DNA from: an uncultured Alistipes sp.
GTDB lineage: Bacteria; Bacteroidota; Bacteroidia; Bacteroidales; Rikenellaceae
Assembly: GCA_910587675.1 (NCBI GenBank)
Contig: CAJUMU010000009.1
Location: 1 to 64,000, forward strand
Length of the DNA stretch: 64,000 bases
Direction: 5' to 3'
The notes beneath the pieces were generated by a model. That model made no database searches. It was given only the letters and a program-made list of their open reading frames with translations, and was not told the origin of the DNA. Shown here in pieces: positions 26,941 to 36,534 of this stretch. Position 1 is the stretch's first letter. Every line of letters starts with the position of its first letter. Both the position numbers and the translations under genes were made by a program.

Positions 26941-28035
26941 ATGCACAGGACGATTAAAATAACGGTGATGATCCTGCTGTGGATCTTCGTCGCGGCGTTC
27001 GTGGTGGTGTTCGACCGCCGCGCGGCGCGGCATCGCGCCGAGACGAAAGTGCGCGCCCTCGCCGTCGATATCGTCGACAGCCTGCGCGACGAGACGCTGG
27101 TTTCGAGCGACGCGGTGCGCCGCTGGATCGCGGGCAGCAAGATCGCGACCGTGGGGGTCCCCCTCGCCGAGGTCGATCTGGCGGGCATCGAGCAGGCCAT
27201 ACTGCGCAACGGCTTCGTGGAGCGCGCCAACGCTTACGTCACATACGACGGCGAGCTGCGGGTGGAGGTGAGCCAGCGGCGGCCTCTGCTGCGCCTGCTG
27301 GTCGACGGTTACGACTGTTACGTGACGGCCGACGGATTCGTCTTTCCAGCGCCGCGGTCGGCGTCGGCCTACGTGCCCGTGGTGACGGGCAGTTACGCCC
27401 CTCCCGTGCCGCCGAAATACGTGGGTCGCGTGGAGGATCACATCGCCTCGCGCGTGGCCGAATCCGAGGCGCGCATTGTGGAGATGCAGTACGAAAAAGT
27501 GCCGCTTTTCCAGTCGGACAAAGCGGTCGAGGATTCGCTGCGCAGCGTGCGCCGCATGCGTATCAAGAAGGGACTTTTCGAGAGCCACGACCACTTCGAC
27601 GAGCGTGTGGCGGCTCTCCGTGCGCGCAAGGCCGATCTGAGGCGCGACTACCGCTACCGTCAGCGCGAGATAGAGCGCAAACTCGACGCCGTCACGGCGC
27701 GTCAGGACGCCGAGCGCGAGAATCAAAAAAAGTTGCGCAAAAGATATGAAGATTTCCTCAAACTCATTAACTTTGTAAGTTGTATCGAGGAGGACTCTTT
27801 CTGGCGCGCCGAGATAGTGCAGATCGTGGTCTCGACCATGAGCAGCGGCGATCCCGAAATAGAGCTGGTGCCCCGCGCGGGCGACCACACGGTGCTGCTG
27901 GGGTCGCTCGACGATGTGGACGAAAAGTTGGAGCGGCTGCTCTCGTTTTACGAGAACGGATTGCGCAACATCGGCTGGGAGAGTTTCCGCACCATCTCGG
28001 TGAAGTACAAGGGGCAGGTGGTGTGCACCAAATGA
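26941..28035 (+). CDS. ftsQ: FtsQ-type cell division protein with coiled-coil insertion
   Basis: 364 residues. Short cytosolic N-terminus, one membrane helix (about 6-24), then a periplasmic POTRA-like domain (about 35-120) and a beta domain (about 280-360). Unusually, residues about 170-275 form a long charged, Arg/Glu-rich helical segment between the two, predicted as coiled coil. FtsQ links early and late divisome proteins. Identification rests on position between murC and ftsA, topology and the POTRA-like start; overall similarity to proteobacterial FtsQ is low. Alternative: a lineage-specific divisome linker. Confidence 0.82.
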   Translation: MHRTIKITVMILLWIFVAAFVVVFDRRAARHRAETKVRALAVDIVDSLRDETLVSSDAVRRWIAGSKIATVGVPLAEVDLAGIEQAILRNGFVERANAYVTYDGELRVEVSQRRPLLRLLVDGYDCYVTADGFVFPAPRSASAYVPVVTGSYAPPVPPKYVGRVEDHIASRVAESEARIVEMQYEKVPLFQSDKAVEDSLRSVRRMRIKKGLFESHDHFDERVAALRARKADLRRDYRYRQREIERKLDAVTARQDAERENQKKLRKRYEDFLKLINFVSCIEEDSFWRAEIVQIVVSTMSSGDPEIELVPRAGDHTVLLGSLDDVDEKLERLLSFYENGLRNIGWESFRTISVKYKGQVVCTK

Positions 28036-28160
28036 GTCGCGCGCTAAGGCGGCGCGGCATGCGTTTTGACCCTATCGCGATCGTGATGCGAACGAAGACA
28101 AATTATGCTTCGAGGTGCGCGATGCAAACGGAAAAGGAATAAAATAAAAAAGAGATAGCA

Positions 28161-29642
28161 GTGGATAACAAAAGTTACATCGTGGCGGTCGATGTGGGAT
28201 CATCGGAGGTGGTGGTCGCCGTGGGATCGCCTAACGAAGGCGGAGTGCTCGAGATATTGACCGTCGTTTCGGAGCCTACCGACGGAGTGTCGGCCGGTTT
28301 GGTGGATAACAGCAAATCGGTGGGGCAGGCCCTGCGCCGCGCCCGCGAGAGAGCCGAGCAGGAGGCCCGTATAGCCATAACCGACGCCTATGTCGGCATT
28401 TCGGGCAAGTTCGTGCGTTGTGCCCGCTACACCGACCATGTCTTCGTCGAGGATGTCGAGAACTGCATCTCGCAGCGCGACGTGAACGCCCTGATGGAGC
28501 GCATGCGCAACGTGAAGGCGGCCGACGGCGAGGTGATAATGGATCTCTTTCCCCTAAGCTACAAGGGCGACGCGGGCACCGAGATGCGGAATCCCGTGGG
28601 CTGTTACAGCAAGCAGCTCTCGTCGACCTACAACTTCATCCTCTGCGAGCACATGGCCAAGGACCGTCTGCGCCGCGTCTTTCTCGACGCGGGCATCAAG
28701 ATCCGCGGCATGTTCGCCAACGCGGCCGTCATGGCCGACTCGGTGGTCTCGACCGACGATAAGGAGGAGGGCGTGGCCGTGGTTGATATCGGCGGCGGCG
28801 TTACCGACGTGGCGGTATATTACGGCGGCGCGTTGCGCTACATAGCCTCGATCCCCATCGGCGGCTCGGCCGTGAATGCCGACATACGCGCTTACGGAAT
28901 CCCCGAGAAGCAGGTGGAGAAGCTCAAGAAACGTTACGGCACGGCGGTGGCCGATCTCACCCCCGACGACATCATACAGGTGCGCAACAGCAGCCGTTCG
29001 CTCAAATCGATCCTGCGGCTCAATCTGGCGGCCGTCATAGAGGCCCGCATGACCGACATAGCCGAGTACGTGTGGAACGAGATCCGCGACGCGGGTTTCG
29101 GCAAGAAACTCTCGGCAGGCATCGTGCTCACAGGCGGCGGCGCGGGACTTAAGAATATCGACGAGCTGTTCCGTCGCGTGACGGGTCAGGAGGTGCGCGT
29201 GGCGTGCGCCGAGATGGGCGTGGCGACCGAATCGCTCGAAAAGGTATCGTCGCCCGCGTCGACGGTGGCGGTGTCGCTGCTGCTGCGCGGCGCGCAGACG
29301 GGCGCGTGTCCCGTAGGCGTACTGCATGTGGAGCAGCCCCGCGCGATCGAGGAGCAGCCCAAGGCGGCCGAGGAGCCCGCCACGGTGAACGACCGTTACG
29401 GCACGGCGGCGACGCGCGAGGCGGCGAAAGGGCCTGCGGTCGCGGATGCGCCCAAGCCCAAACCCGAGCGCGCGGAGGAGTCCGAGCCGTCGAAACCGTC
29501 GAATTCGGACGATTTCGAGGACGAGGCCGACGACGACATAGCCACGGGCAGCGGATGGTTCTCGAACATCTTCGGCAAGGTGCGCGAGGCCTTCGACGAC
29601 GCGTTCAAGAAGCCCGACGACGATGGCGACGGCGAGTGGTGA
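28161..29642 (+). CDS. ftsA: cell division protein FtsA
   Basis: 493 residues from a GTG start at 28161. FtsA is an actin-fold ATPase that tethers FtsZ to the membrane. The phosphate-1 loop VAVDVGSSEVVVAVG (about 9-23), phosphate-2 VAVVDIGGGVTDVAVY and adenosine-binding GIVLTGGGAGLKNIDELF motifs are intact. After the core (about 390) there is a long acidic, Pro-rich linker ending in a GWFSNIFGKVREAFDDAF amphipathic helix, the expected membrane-targeting sequence. It starts 125 bases after ftsQ and is followed 22 bases later by ftsZ. Confidence 0.95.
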   Translation: MDNKSYIVAVDVGSSEVVVAVGSPNEGGVLEILTVVSEPTDGVSAGLVDNSKSVGQALRRARERAEQEARIAITDAYVGISGKFVRCARYTDHVFVEDVENCISQRDVNALMERMRNVKAADGEVIMDLFPLSYKGDAGTEMRNPVGCYSKQLSSTYNFILCEHMAKDRLRRVFLDAGIKIRGMFANAAVMADSVVSTDDKEEGVAVVDIGGGVTDVAVYYGGALRYIASIPIGGSAVNADIRAYGIPEKQVEKLKKRYGTAVADLTPDDIIQVRNSSRSLKSILRLNLAAVIEARMTDIAEYVWNEIRDAGFGKKLSAGIVLTGGGAGLKNIDELFRRVTGQEVRVACAEMGVATESLEKVSSPASTVAVSLLLRGAQTGACPVGVLHVEQPRAIEEQPKAAEEPATVNDRYGTAATREAAKGPAVADAPKPKPERAEESEPSKPSNSDDFEDEADDDIATGSGWFSNIFGKVREAFDDAFKKPDDDGDGEW

Positions 29643-29664
29643 TAACAATTAACGAATCAGACAG

Positions 29665-31020
29665 ATGGAGGATTTGATGAACGAACTCACGATGCCCAAG
29701 CAGGCATCTTCCATAATAACCGTGATCGGCGTGGGCGGCGCGGGCGGCAATGCCGTCAACCACATGTGGAACACGGGTATCAAGGGCGTGAACTTTCTGG
29801 TGTGCAACACCGACCAGAAGGCGATGGACAACTCGCCCGTGAAGGACAAGATACGTCTGGGTCAGGACGGTCTGGGCGCGGGCAACGACCCCGAACGTGG
29901 CCGCGAGGCGGCCATGGAGTCGCTCGACCAGATTAAGCAATACATCGAAGCGTCGGGCACCCGCATGGTGTTCATAACCGCGGGCATGGGTGGCGGCACG
30001 GGTACGGGAGCCTCGCCCGTGATAGCCAAGATGGCCCACGAGATGGGGCTGCTCACGGTGGCGAACGTCACTTCGCCCCTCGGCATCGAGGGTCCCGCCC
30101 GCATCGATCAGGCGATGCGAGGCATCGAGGAGCTGCGCAAGTACGCCGACTCGCTGCTGGTAATCAACAACGACAGCATCCGCGAGATGTACGGCAAGCT
30201 GTCGCTCCCGCAGGCGTTCCGCAAGGCCGACGACATTCTGGCCGCCGCGACGAAGGGCATCGCCGAGATCATCACCGTCGAGAGCGCCTACATACGAGTC
30301 GACTTCGCCGATCTGGAGCGCGTGATGCGCGGCAGCGGACGCGCCCACATGGGCGTGGCGTCGGCCGAGGGCGAGGGCCGCGCGTTAGAGGCGGCACGCC
30401 GCTCGCTCTGCTCGCCGCTGCTGGACAGCAACCTGATCTCGGGCGCGAAAAACATCCTTATCAACATCTCGGCGGCCGACATCGAGACGGTGAGCTACGA
30501 CGAGACGATGGAGATACTCAATTATATCCAGAGTTACGCCAGCTACAAGGACGAAGACGGCGTGGAGCACCGCGCCAACCTCATTTGGGGCGCAAGTTCC
30601 AAGACGATGGCCGACAACGTGCTGGAGGTGGTCGTGGTCGCGACGGGTTTCGACGACGACGATCCCATCGTGCGTCCCGTCTCGCCCTTCGCGCAGCCCG
30701 TGCCGGTCGACATAGAGCCGTTGGACGACGAGGAGGACGAGATAGAGATCATCGGGGGCGGGATGATTCCCCCCGCGGGAGCTTCGCAGGGCGCGGCGCC
30801 GCAGGCGCGGCACGCTTCGTCGCCCGCCGTGCTCGACCGCAAGCCGTCGAAATACAATAACATAGAGGTGGATATCCGCACACCCGCATTCAAGCGTCGT
30901 AACGTGATGTTCGTAATCGAGCAGAACGACGGCGTGGCGCGCCGCAAGGAGGTGCTTCGCGAGGAGCAGGCCGAGGGCGCGGCCGAGCCGAAAAAGGGGT
31001 ACGACAACCATCTGTTCTGA
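29665..31020 (+). CDS. ftsZ: cell division protein FtsZ
   Basis: 451 residues. This tubulin-like GTPase polymerises into the division ring. The GTPase domain has GVGGAGGNAVNHM (22-34), the tubulin signature GGGTGTG (109-115) and the T7-loop residues NNDSIREMYG-type region, followed by the C-terminal domain to about residue 330. A variable linker leads to a C-terminal end with KRRNVMFVIEQ and a YDNHLF tail; a conserved C-terminal peptide binding FtsA is expected there. It is the last gene of the cluster and is followed by an R2 repeat. Confidence 0.97.
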   Translation: MEDLMNELTMPKQASSIITVIGVGGAGGNAVNHMWNTGIKGVNFLVCNTDQKAMDNSPVKDKIRLGQDGLGAGNDPERGREAAMESLDQIKQYIEASGTRMVFITAGMGGGTGTGASPVIAKMAHEMGLLTVANVTSPLGIEGPARIDQAMRGIEELRKYADSLLVINNDSIREMYGKLSLPQAFRKADDILAAATKGIAEIITVESAYIRVDFADLERVMRGSGRAHMGVASAEGEGRALEAARRSLCSPLLDSNLISGAKNILINISAADIETVSYDETMEILNYIQSYASYKDEDGVEHRANLIWGASSKTMADNVLEVVVVATGFDDDDPIVRPVSPFAQPVPVDIEPLDDEEDEIEIIGGGMIPPAGASQGAAPQARHASSPAVLDRKPSKYNNIEVDIRTPAFKRRNVMFVIEQNDGVARRKEVLREEQAEGAAEPKKGYDNHLF

Positions 31021-31059
31021 TATAAAGGCTCTTGTTCCAACGTTTCAGAGCTTGATTTC

Positions 31060-31111
31060 GACATCGCACCGCGATGTCTGCAGTTCGCCGCCACCCCGCG
31101 CGGCGGACTGC
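31060..31111 (+). repeat. palindromic repeat, family R2
   Basis: Hairpin GACATCGC-acc-GCGATGTC (31060-31078) is joined to GCAGTTCGCCGCC...GGCGGACTGC (31080-31111). The copy at 63371 has the same two hairpins with one loop base changed. Confidence 0.75.
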
Positions 31112-31166
31112 AACTCGCCAAAGGCTCGTGCAATCGCACCGCCGCCGGCGATCCGCAGACAAAGTC

Positions 31167-32516
31167 ATGTTCGGCACGGTCGAAACAAGTGTCTGCGACA
31201 ACTATAATTTAGAATATCGATATTTGGAAGGTTCAGGCATAATATATTTGGGCTTCGGCCTGCACGCGGCCGTGCTGCTGGCCGTGACGGTCGTGCTGCT
31301 GACGATCTCGGCTCTGGTGTCGGGGTCCGAGGTGGCGTTCTTCTCGCTCACCCCGCGCGACTTGCAGGAGATGAGGGAGCACGACGATTCGCGCGACCGC
31401 GCCATACTCCGCATGCTGTCCGACGTCGACGGTCTGCTGGCCACGATTCTGGTTACCAACAATCTGGTGAACATCTGCATCGTCATACTCACCTCGAACA
31501 TAATGAACGAGCTCTTTCTCTTCACGCGTTTCGAGTTCCTGTTCAAGACGGTGCTGGTGACATTCCTGCTGCTGCTCTTCGGTGAGATCCTGCCGAAGGT
31601 CTTCTCGCAGAGCAATCCGCGCGGATTCGCCCGCATGGTGGTCTATCCCGTCAGGGTGTTCGAATGGATCTGCTATCCCCTTTCGTACGTTTTGGTGCGC
31701 ACGGGCGGACGCATCAGCCGTCTGGCGTCGCGCAACGCCGAGATCTCGATGGAGGAGCTGGCCGACGCCGTCGATCTGGCGCGCGGCTCGTCGCGCGAGG
31801 AGCACCAGATGCTGTCGGGCATAGTGAGCTTCGTCAACACCGAGGTCGAGGAGATCATGCGGCCTCGAATCGACATCACCGCGCTCGATATCAAGTCGAC
31901 GTACGAGCAGGTCAAAAGTGTCATAATCGATTCGGGTTACTCGCGAATACCCGTCTACGACGAGGATCTGGACAATATCAAGGGCGCGCTCTATGTGAAA
32001 GACCTGCTGCCCCACATAACTTGCGGCGACGAATTCGGCTGGCAGCAACTGCTGCGCAAGATATATTTCGTGCCCAAGCACAAGAAGATCGACGACTTGC
32101 TGCGCGAGTTTCAGGAGAACAAGATCCATGTGGCTATCGTGGTCGACGAGTACGGCGCGACGCAAGGACTGGTATCGCTGGAGGATATCCTCGAGGAGGT
32201 TGTGGGCGAAATTTCGGACGAGAGCGACGAGGACGAGTCGTTTTACGAGCGACTGAACGACAATACCTATATTTTCGACGGCAAAACGCACATAGTCGAC
32301 TTCGAGCGTGTGATAGATGCGGGCGAGGATATCTTCGCCGACGTGCAGGGGCGCGCCGAGACGCTGGCGGGCCTGATGCTCGAATTGCGGCGCGACCTGC
32401 TGAAGAAGGGCGACACGGTCGAGGCCCACGGCATACGTCTCACGGTGCGGAAGATGGACGGCCGCCGTGTCGACAAGATAAAAGTGGTCGTCGGACGCGA
32501 GGGGAGCGATGAGTAG
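31167..32516 (+). CDS. gldE: GldE/CorC-family membrane protein with CBS domains
   Basis: About 449 residues. An N-terminal CNNM (DUF21) membrane domain of about four helices (about 30-190) with SGSEVAFFSL is followed by a CBS pair (about 235-350; SRIPVYDEDLDNI and VVDEYGATQGLVSLEDILEEVVGEI) and a C-terminal CorC_HlyC domain. Homologues are gliding-associated GldE in Bacteroidota and Mg/Co exporters elsewhere; in non-gliding Bacteroidales ion transport is the likelier role. The frame is open further upstream through the R2 repeat, so the ATG at 31167 is chosen. It overlaps the next gene by 8 bases. Confidence 0.88.
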   Translation: MFGTVETSVCDNYNLEYRYLEGSGIIYLGFGLHAAVLLAVTVVLLTISALVSGSEVAFFSLTPRDLQEMREHDDSRDRAILRMLSDVDGLLATILVTNNLVNICIVILTSNIMNELFLFTRFEFLFKTVLVTFLLLLFGEILPKVFSQSNPRGFARMVVYPVRVFEWICYPLSYVLVRTGGRISRLASRNAEISMEELADAVDLARGSSREEHQMLSGIVSFVNTEVEEIMRPRIDITALDIKSTYEQVKSVIIDSGYSRIPVYDEDLDNIKGALYVKDLLPHITCGDEFGWQQLLRKIYFVPKHKKIDDLLREFQENKIHVAIVVDEYGATQGLVSLEDILEEVVGEISDESDEDESFYERLNDNTYIFDGKTHIVDFERVIDAGEDIFADVQGRAETLAGLMLELRRDLLKKGDTVEAHGIRLTVRKMDGRRVDKIKVVVGREGSDE

Positions 32517-33171
32517 TCGCCGAATCGTTATCCGCGAAGGAGCCGCCGCGCTCGCGGCCGACATCATCCCCTCCGAGGCGGAGTCGGCGGCTGCGGCCGA
32601 TGCCGAAGACCTTGCGTCCGTGAGCGGATTCGCCTCGGCGAGCCGACGGGCCGAGCGACTGGCATGGCGGAAACTGCTGCGCGAAGTGCTTGCGGAGTAT
32701 TTCGGTTGCGCGTTTCCCGAAGGGCTGCGGATAGAGTATTCCGCAAGCGGCGCGCCTCGTCTCAAAGATTTTCCCGATATGGAGATAAGCGTTTCGCACT
32801 GCCGCGACATGGCGGCGGTGGCTGTTTCGCATACCGGCGCGCCTGCCGAGAGCCGATGCGACGACGGCGGCGCGTGCGGCGTGGATATCGAACGCGCCGA
32901 CCGCAACTTCGACCGCGCGACGTCGCGTTACCTCTCCCCCGCCGAACGGGCGTTGTCGTCCGACCCGCGTCTGCCCGCCGCGGTGTGGTGTGCCAAGGAG
33001 TGTCTGTTCAAGATGCAGGGACGCGAGGGGCTCGATCTGCTGCGCGACATAGTCGTCACGGGGATCGATTTCACCGCGGGAACTGTCGCGGGCCATATCG
33101 TCGGTCATCGCGAAGTCGCCATGCGCATGCTTTTCCCCGACGAAAAACATTTGATTATATTCCGCATCTGA
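32509..33171 (+). CDS. 4'-phosphopantetheinyl transferase superfamily protein
   Basis: 220 residues. It transfers the phosphopantetheine arm from CoA to a serine of a carrier protein. The Mg-binding GVDIE motif (about residues 124-128) and WCAKECLFK motif (about 161-169) are intact, with an upstream ISVSHCRDMAAV substrate loop. It is of the Sfp/AcpT two-domain type, not the short AcpS. Its ATG lies within the last codons of gldE, a coupling common in Bacteroidales. Its carrier protein is not in this window. Confidence 0.9.
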   Translation: MSSRRIVIREGAAALAADIIPSEAESAAAADAEDLASVSGFASASRRAERLAWRKLLREVLAEYFGCAFPEGLRIEYSASGAPRLKDFPDMEISVSHCRDMAAVAVSHTGAPAESRCDDGGACGVDIERADRNFDRATSRYLSPAERALSSDPRLPAAVWCAKECLFKMQGREGLDLLRDIVVTGIDFTAGTVAGHIVGHREVAMRMLFPDEKHLIIFRI

Positions 33172-33599
33172 ATTTACGCGCACGCATGCCGCGCGTCTCG
33201 TATCGCATACCTTATTTTTATCATAGACGGCCCGCGGCACAATATATTCTCATCATACCGATCCGCAGACAATGCCGCCGCAATCGCATTACATTTCATA
33301 ACTCCGCCATGTGCGAATCAAAACGGGCGTCGTACTCCGTCGAATAAATATTGCATAATAATGTCGATTTGTTACATATTCGAACATAAATAACGACCGA
33401 AAGGGGTATAAATAAATTTTTTTAGATATTTTTGCCTTTACGGAAACGCCGTAATACAGCCCTGAAAAACGGGTGTTTAGCCGAAAACTTTCGATTCGCA
33501 ACCTATGGGCGGCGTTCGAATGCGATATGTAAGCAAATATGTACTATTATGTCATTATAAATAATTATGTCCCGCCGCATTTATCCCCACATCAGGGGA
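33172..33599. other. AT-rich gene-free leader region before the TonB receptor
   Basis: About 430 bases without a plausible gene, noticeably richer in A and T than the flanking genes, especially at 33355-33480. It contains an isolated TATTTTTG at 33427-33434 without a matching -33 box and a weak CCC/GGG hairpin near 33456-33475. It may hold upstream regulatory sites for the operon starting at 33675; I see no riboswitch signature I can name. Confidence 0.5.
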
Positions 33600-33630
33600 T
33601 TGTCCGCCGAAGCGGCCGTCGGTACCTTTG
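33600..33630 (+). promoter_or_regulatory. promoter of the TonB receptor/C25-like protease operon
   Basis: TTG at 33600-33602 and TACCTTTG at 33623-33630 are 20 bases apart, a good match to the Bacteroidota consensus. The ATG at 33675 is 45 bases downstream. Confidence 0.7.
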
Positions 33631-33674
33631 CATCGTCGACAGATAAGAACAAGATAAATACAACACCCAAACAA

Positions 33675-36518
33675 ATGCGTATGAAATTTTTTGCCAAACT
33701 TTGTATTTCGGCGATATTGGCGGCCGCGGCCGTCGCGTCGCCGTCCAATGCGCAGACCAAAGCCACGGTCAGCGGCGCGGTAGTGGCCGCCGACACCAAA
33801 GCTCCCGTCGCCTATGCGCTGGTGCATCTCCCTGACGCGGGGCTTCAGGCCGTTACGGACAACAAGGGCGAGTTCCGTTTCAAAGCCGTGTCGGCGGGCA
33901 AACATAAGGTGGAGGTGACCTTTCTCGGTTACGAACCTCTGGAGACCGTAGTGACGGTGAAGGCGGGCGACAACAATGTCAAGCTCGAACTGCAACCGGC
34001 CAACTTCCGCGTCGAGGATGTGGTGGTGACGGCCGAAGCGGGCAAGGCGGGCGCAGCCACCTCGTCGACCATATCGCGCACGGCCATCGACCACATACAG
34101 TCGACTTCGCTGTCGGACGTTATGAACCTCCTGCCCGGCTCCACCGTGCAGTCGACCGACAACCTCACCCTCGCGCAGGCGTCGACTTTCTCCATCCGCG
34201 GCGGCTCGAGCCTCGGCACGGCCGTCATCATGGACGGCACGCCGCTGTCGAACAACTCCAACATGCAGAACATGACTTCGGCGTTCGGCGGAGCTCCCGA
34301 CCTGAAGAGCGCGCTGGCCAACGGCAACGCCGCTATGGCAACCCCCACCTCGGGCGTCGACATGCGTCAGATCTCGACCGACAACATCGAATCGGTGGAG
34401 GTAATACGGGGCATCGCGTCGGCCGAGTACGGCGACATAACCTCGGGCGCGGTGCTGGTCAACACCAAGGCGGGCCGCGCGCCGCTTCAGGTGAAGCTGA
34501 CGATGAACCCCAACCTCTATCAGGTGTCGGCCACGCACGGCATCCAGCTGGGCGAAAAGGCGGGACGGCAGGCGGGCGCGCTCAACTACAGCGCCGACTA
34601 CACTTTCTCGCAGTACAAGCCCACCGAGGGATATTCGCATTACAGCCGCACGAATGCCACCGTGGGCTACACCAACAGCATCGGCCGCTGGTACACCAAC
34701 TCGACCCTTTCGGTCGGCGTCTACCGCGACAAGGACAAGCCCACCCCGGGTTACGAAGAGGACAAGGCTTACGGCTTGCAGAAGGAGAACCGCTACCGTT
34801 TCAACACCAAGGGCACGGTGTCGTTCGACAAAGGGTGGTTCAACAACATAAAATACGCCGCGTCGTTCACCCTGACCGACAAGCACACCTACTTCGAGGA
34901 TATGGCCATAAACTCCGAGTGGTCGTTCTCGACCTCGAAGACCGACGGCGAGACGCTCTCCAGCGTGCAGGGCGCGCCGATCTACATGGAGGACGGCAGC
35001 GTGCTGGTCGACGGCACGAGCCCCGAAAAGGCGTGGAGATCGCCCAACAGCTACTTCTATGCCTACAACATTTACGGCAAGGAGCTCAACACATACGCTC
35101 AGGTGATAGCCAACTTCGCGGGCGAGGCGGGTCCCACGAGCCACTTCATAAAGTTGGGAGCCGACTTCAAGAACGACGGCAACACGGGCCGCGGCAAGGT
35201 CTTCGATCCCGACTGCCCGCCGCAGCGCAACCTGTCGTTCGACTACTCGACGCAGCGCGAGCGCGCATATGACGACATACCCTTCATGTCGACGCTGGGC
35301 CTCTTCGCCGAGGAGTCTTTCAACCTCCGCTTCGCCCGCCGCAACCTCAACATCGTCGCGGGCGTGCGTTACGACAAGGTGTTCGACTTCGACGGCGTGG
35401 TGTCGCCGCGCATCAACGCATCGCTGGAGATCATCCCCAACAAACTCTTCGTGCGCGGAGGTTACGGCATCACGGCCAAGACCCCCACGCTGGCCATACT
35501 CTATCCGCAGGAGGCCTATTTCGACCTGCTCAACTTCAACAACGCGCCGTCGACCTCCACGCCCGACGCGCAGAAGTTTCAGGTGATAACCACCCGCGTG
35601 TTCGACACCAAGAATTACGATCTGGAGATGGCCACCGCCACCAAATACGAAGCGGGCATCGACTTCAAGATCGGTCAGGTGCGCGGTGCGTTCACGGTGT
35701 TCAAGGATCGCAGCGACAACGGCTACACTTTCTCGCCGACTTTGGATTCGTATCGCAGCGTCGATCTGGTGAAGTACGCGGTGGCCGAGCTGCCCGAGGA
35801 CGGCACGACGCTGCCCGTCTTGAAAGAGGAGTCGACCACCCCCGTGCTGCTCAGCTACGCCATGCCGACCAACAACGCGGCATGCGAGACGCGCGGCATC
35901 GAGATGTCGCTCGACTTCGGCCGCATCGACGCCATCCGCACCCGCTTCATCCTCGACGGAGCGTGGACGCGCACCGAGACATGGCACAACGGCTACTCTT
36001 TCCGCCGAGCGTCGTCGGGCAACATCGACGACCACATGGGAGTCTTCGCCGACGGCGTGCACAACTACCGCGAGATATTGTCGACCAACCTCAAGGCCGT
36101 GCACAACATCCCGAGCATCGGGTTCGTAATCTCGGCCACGGCCAACGTGGTATGGAGCGAGAATGCGTGGCAGAAGTTCATCGACGACGAGATCCCCGTG
36201 AAGTACATCTCGGTCGCCGACGGCAAGGTGTACGATTTCGACGAGTCGATGTTCGAGCTGGACGAGTTCAAGGCGATCGACGTGCGCAAGGAGCTGGACG
36301 TGCGCCGCAATATCAAGGACAGCTACATGTCGCCCCTGCTGTGCGTCAACGTCAACCTCACCAAGGAGATAAAGGATTACCTGCGCATATCGTTCTATGC
36401 CAACAACGCGTTCCGCAGCACGCCGCTGTGGCAGAGCACCAAGACCCCGGGCAAGTTCGTCCGCCGCAACAAGGATACCTTCTTCTTCGGACTCTCGCTC
36501 ACCGCAATAATCAAATAA
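33675..36518 (+). CDS. TonB-dependent outer-membrane receptor with CarboxypepD_reg-like domain
   Basis: About 947 residues. Signal peptide (about 1-25, ending SPSNAQ), then a CarboxypepD_reg-like beta sandwich (about 28-112), a plug domain (about 125-265, with SIRGGSS and IESVEVIRGIASAEYGDI) and a large 22-strand-type barrel to the C-terminus. It imports a ligand across the outer membrane using TonB energy. No SusD partner follows; instead a DUF4876 lipoprotein does, so it is not a classic Sus system. Upstream in-frame ATG codons exist (33567), but they precede or overlap the promoter; 33675 or 33681 opens the signal peptide. First gene of a six-gene operon. Confidence 0.93.
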   Translation: MRMKFFAKLCISAILAAAAVASPSNAQTKATVSGAVVAADTKAPVAYALVHLPDAGLQAVTDNKGEFRFKAVSAGKHKVEVTFLGYEPLETVVTVKAGDNNVKLELQPANFRVEDVVVTAEAGKAGAATSSTISRTAIDHIQSTSLSDVMNLLPGSTVQSTDNLTLAQASTFSIRGGSSLGTAVIMDGTPLSNNSNMQNMTSAFGGAPDLKSALANGNAAMATPTSGVDMRQISTDNIESVEVIRGIASAEYGDITSGAVLVNTKAGRAPLQVKLTMNPNLYQVSATHGIQLGEKAGRQAGALNYSADYTFSQYKPTEGYSHYSRTNATVGYTNSIGRWYTNSTLSVGVYRDKDKPTPGYEEDKAYGLQKENRYRFNTKGTVSFDKGWFNNIKYAASFTLTDKHTYFEDMAINSEWSFSTSKTDGETLSSVQGAPIYMEDGSVLVDGTSPEKAWRSPNSYFYAYNIYGKELNTYAQVIANFAGEAGPTSHFIKLGADFKNDGNTGRGKVFDPDCPPQRNLSFDYSTQRERAYDDIPFMSTLGLFAEESFNLRFARRNLNIVAGVRYDKVFDFDGVVSPRINASLEIIPNKLFVRGGYGITAKTPTLAILYPQEAYFDLLNFNNAPSTSTPDAQKFQVITTRVFDTKNYDLEMATATKYEAGIDFKIGQVRGAFTVFKDRSDNGYTFSPTLDSYRSVDLVKYAVAELPEDGTTLPVLKEESTTPVLLSYAMPTNNAACETRGIEMSLDFGRIDAIRTRFILDGAWTRTETWHNGYSFRRASSGNIDDHMGVFADGVHNYREILSTNLKAVHNIPSIGFVISATANVVWSENAWQKFIDDEIPVKYISVADGKVYDFDESMFELDEFKAIDVRKELDVRRNIKDSYMSPLLCVNVNLTKEIKDYLRISFYANNAFRSTPLWQSTKTPGKFVRRNKDTFFFGLSLTAIIK

Positions 36519-36534
36519 CCCAACCACACGCATC

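Noticed and set aside
31074..31166. N-terminal extension of GldE through the R2 repeat
   Set aside because: The extension is translated repeat sequence and would precede the first membrane helix by about 60 residues of Arg-rich sequence; the ATG at 31167 is more plausible.
33427..33434. TATTTTTG as a second promoter for the receptor operon
   Set aside because: No TTTG or TTG lies 19-21 bases upstream in this AT-rich stretch; the box at 33623 has a matching partner.
33511..33525. GTTCGAAT sequence resembling a tRNA T-loop
   Set aside because: No acceptor stem, anticodon arm or D-arm can be built around it.
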